A stretch of 64,000 nt of DNA from Chitinophagales bacterium (GTDB taxonomy: Bacteria > Bacteroidota > Bacteroidia > Chitinophagales > Saprospiraceae). The stretch is taken from assembly GCA_017303875.1 (NCBI GenBank), contig JAFLBP010000002.1, forward strand, positions 186,001 through 250,000, given 5' to 3'. Under the pieces are notes generated by a model, which ran no database searches, was not told the DNA's origin, and saw nothing but the letters and a program-made list of their open reading frames with translations. Within the stretch, counting starts at the first letter, position 1. Each line of letters opens with the position of its first letter. Below, piece by piece: positions 62,350-64,000 of this stretch. Made by a program: the position numbers and the translations under genes.

Positions 62350-64000
62350 CTAATACCACAACAAAGCGGCCGGAGCATTATTCATCGCAACGATAATTTT
62401 TCTGGAATTGGCCGCGCCGCGCACTAAAAGTACTTTTCGCGCATCCCCTTTGAGGTTCAAGCCACTGTATTTGGCAGCAAGCGGTACGAGCTCGCCTTTG
62501 CCGTCGCCCAACAACAGCAATCCCTCCGAAGCATCGAGGCGGTAAGTCTCAATATCAGTACCAAAATCATTTCCAAGCAGCAACAAATCTTGTCGGCCAT
62601 CGCCATTAAAATCGGCAGACAAAGCATCCTGAACGGGTGCGATTTGCGCAGGATTAGAAAGGGCATGCCACTCAAACTGCCCGTTTATATTTTCAAACCA
62701 GCCATTTTGCAGGCAATTGGCCTCCAGCACCAAGCCGCTTTTCAGTGTTTTTTCATCAAAAATGGCGCTAAGCGGAGCATTGGCATAAGCAGCATGCCGA
62801 GGAAACAGCTTTTTCACCACCGGCAACATTTGCTGGGAAAGCTGATCGCGACTAAACAGCGGCATCGCATTTTTACCCTCTACACGGGTCAGTAAAGGAT
62901 CAATACTGCCGTTTTTATCAAAATCGCTGGCGTACAGGCGCAAAGGGTTTTCCGGACTTGCCTTAAAGCGTGTATTCAAGCCCTCATTTCCGGCAAAAAG
63001 ATCCAGATCGCCATCGCCGTCGGCATCAAACGGCACAACGCAATTGAACCAGCCGCTGAGCGCCTGTAGGCCCATGGCGGCGCTTACCAGGGTGTACTGA
63101 CTGCCCTGCCGTTTGAATACCTGAATTGGCATCCAGTCGCCGGCAACAATCAATTCGGGTTGCCTGTCGCCATCCAGATCGGCCCAGGCTAAGGCGCTCA
63201 CCATACCGATGCGCTCGAAGGCCGGCGCGATGACGGCGCTTGCATCGCTGAATTTCCCGCCTTCATTTTTCAAAATCATGGAGCGCGGCGCCTCCGGGTA
63301 TCGCCCGGGCGTGACCCGACTACCGAGTACAAGGTCCTGATCGCCGTCGCCATCAAGGTCGGCGGCCAAAACGGCGCCGGCGCTTTCATTTTCCTGAGGC
63401 AGGGCCTCGGTACTTTTGCCAAAGCGGCCTTTGCCGTCGTTGAGGTATAGCCTGTCCTGATAAAGAGGCGCACCGGCAGGCAGTTCATTGCCGCCGCTGC
63501 CGACGTACAGGTCCTGATCGCCATCGCCATCGGCATCAAAAAAAGTGGCGCATACATCTTCGCAAGGAGCATCCGACTCAAAAGCGGCTTGTGTGCTTTT
63601 GGAAAATTTCCCATTTGCCTGCTGCAACCACAGTTCGGCACTTTGCCCGGCTGCGCCGCCCAGAAAAACATCGTCCAAGTGATCTCCATTCACATCCGCA
63701 ACGGCCAATGCCGGGCCATCGTCTGAAAAACGGTGGGTAAGCATTTTTTCACGATCAAAATCTTCAAATGCATTCTCCCGATGCACAAAAGCGATGGCAT
63801 TGGCCTGGGATTTAAACAAAGGTGGCCCCGCGTCGGCAGTTGCGGGCGGGCATTTTCCGGCCTGGGCCTGTTGCAGATCCAGCACTAAACGTTGGCCGGC
63901 GGCCACATTTTCAAGCACCTGAAACCGTTTTTCCGGCCAGTCTATTTCCACACGATCGGCCTGTACAAAGTTGCCGAGGCCCACTTGCAGGATGGGTTCG
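62350..64000 (-). CDS. FG-GAP/VCBS-repeat protein with ASPIC/UnbV domain, 5' partial
   Basis: The frame is open to the right edge (EPILQVGLGNFVQADRVEIDWP), so the start lies outside; a GTG at 63984 is internal. The visible 550 residues begin with the end of an ASPIC/UnbV domain (VEIDWPEKRFQVLENVAAGQRLVL). Then come at least five calcium-type FG-GAP/VCBS repeats such as VADVNGDHLDDVFLGGAAG, FFDADGDGDQDLYVGSGG, LDGDGDQDLVLGS and DFNGDGRQDLLLLGND. These form beta-propeller blades on surface or secreted proteins (CRTAC1-like). Part of a longer gene. Confidence 0.85.
   Translation of the reverse strand, partial: EPILQVGLGNFVQADRVEIDWPEKRFQVLENVAAGQRLVLDLQQAQAGKCPPATADAGPPLFKSQANAIAFVHRENAFEDFDREKMLTHRFSDDGPALAVADVNGDHLDDVFLGGAAGQSAELWLQQANGKFSKSTQAAFESDAPCEDVCATFFDADGDGDQDLYVGSGGNELPAGAPLYQDRLYLNDGKGRFGKSTEALPQENESAGAVLAADLDGDGDQDLVLGSRVTPGRYPEAPRSMILKNEGGKFSDASAVIAPAFERIGMVSALAWADLDGDRQPELIVAGDWMPIQVFKRQGSQYTLVSAAMGLQALSGWFNCVVPFDADGDGDLDLFAGNEGLNTRFKASPENPLRLYASDFDKNGSIDPLLTRVEGKNAMPLFSRDQLSQQMLPVVKKLFPRHAAYANAPLSAIFDEKTLKSGLVLEANCLQNGWFENINGQFEWHALSNPAQIAPVQDALSADFNGDGRQDLLLLGNDFGTDIETYRLDASEGLLLLGDGKGELVPLAAKYSGLNLKGDARKVLLVRGAANSRKIIVAMNNAPAALLWY

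Overview
The window looks like chromosomal DNA from a member of the Bacteroidota, probably a Saprospiria- or Chitinophagia-like lineage. This is an inference from gene content and promoters; there is no rRNA or other phylogenetic marker here. Supporting signs are a secreted protein with a C-terminal type IX secretion sorting domain, an S46 dipeptidyl-peptidase, TonB-dependent receptors, a 7TMR-DISM histidine kinase, short-form homogentisate dioxygenase, and promoters of the Bacteroidota type (TTTG / TAnnTTTG). No rRNA, tRNA, CRISPR array, transposase or phage structural gene was recognised. Both edges cut genes: a DinB-like protein on the left and an FG-GAP/ASPIC-UnbV protein on the right.

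Layout. 1-3.6 kb: DinB-like gene, a DUF4143 ATPase, a remnant of a second DinB gene, a PAS-LuxR regulator and dinD. 3.9-6.6 kb: TonB receptor with a small membrane protein. 6.7-11 kb (minus): aromatic amino-acid degradation cluster hmgA-hpd-queD-tnaA. 11-17.3 kb: secreted proteins, a response regulator and histidine kinase overlapping tail to tail, and a barnase-like RNase. 17.4-23 kb: pyrF-ribD (ribD carries two repeat elements inside its reading frame), a TIM-barrel isomerase and an Omp85-family protein. 23.4-25.4 kb: arsR-arsM with three palindromic operators, then a lipoprotein cytochrome c. 25.4-30.4 kb: envelope proteins and RNase R. 30.5-39.4 kb: LolA, GH31 glucosidase, Crp-like regulator, GT1 glycosyltransferase, TonB receptor and a second DUF4143 ATPase. 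39.4-45.2 kb: sulfur/C1 block with a short Cys-rich leader ORF, an intrinsic terminator, metY-metX-hom, then fhs under its own promoter. 45.3-53.7 kb: hydrolase, S46 peptidase overlapping a PLP sulfur enzyme, Crp-like regulator, nadE. 54-59 kb: envelope glycosyltransferases. 59-64 kb: DUF2071, paaI-like thioesterase, 3-hydroxyacyl-CoA dehydrogenase, ruvC and the truncated FG-GAP protein.

Two things stand out. First, a 42-codon ORF with the sulfur-amino-acid run VCCMCCCA lies between a consensus promoter and a 16-bp terminator hairpin, directly ahead of the homocysteine/methionine genes. This is a candidate cysteine/methionine-responsive attenuator. Second, the window is full of short dispersed repeats built on heptamers and octamers (GCGGAAT, GATGARY, ACACTAAA, CGCAGAT). 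They often form compound inverted-repeat elements. They sit between genes, supply the last codons and stop of at least four unrelated genes, and two copies lie in frame inside ribD. A cluster of four hairpins and a 143-bp MITE-like element add to this repeat landscape.

Several promoters put the -7 box only 4-7 bases before the start codon, so leaderless or nearly leaderless mRNAs are likely to be common. All functional calls come from reading motifs by eye; no database search was run.
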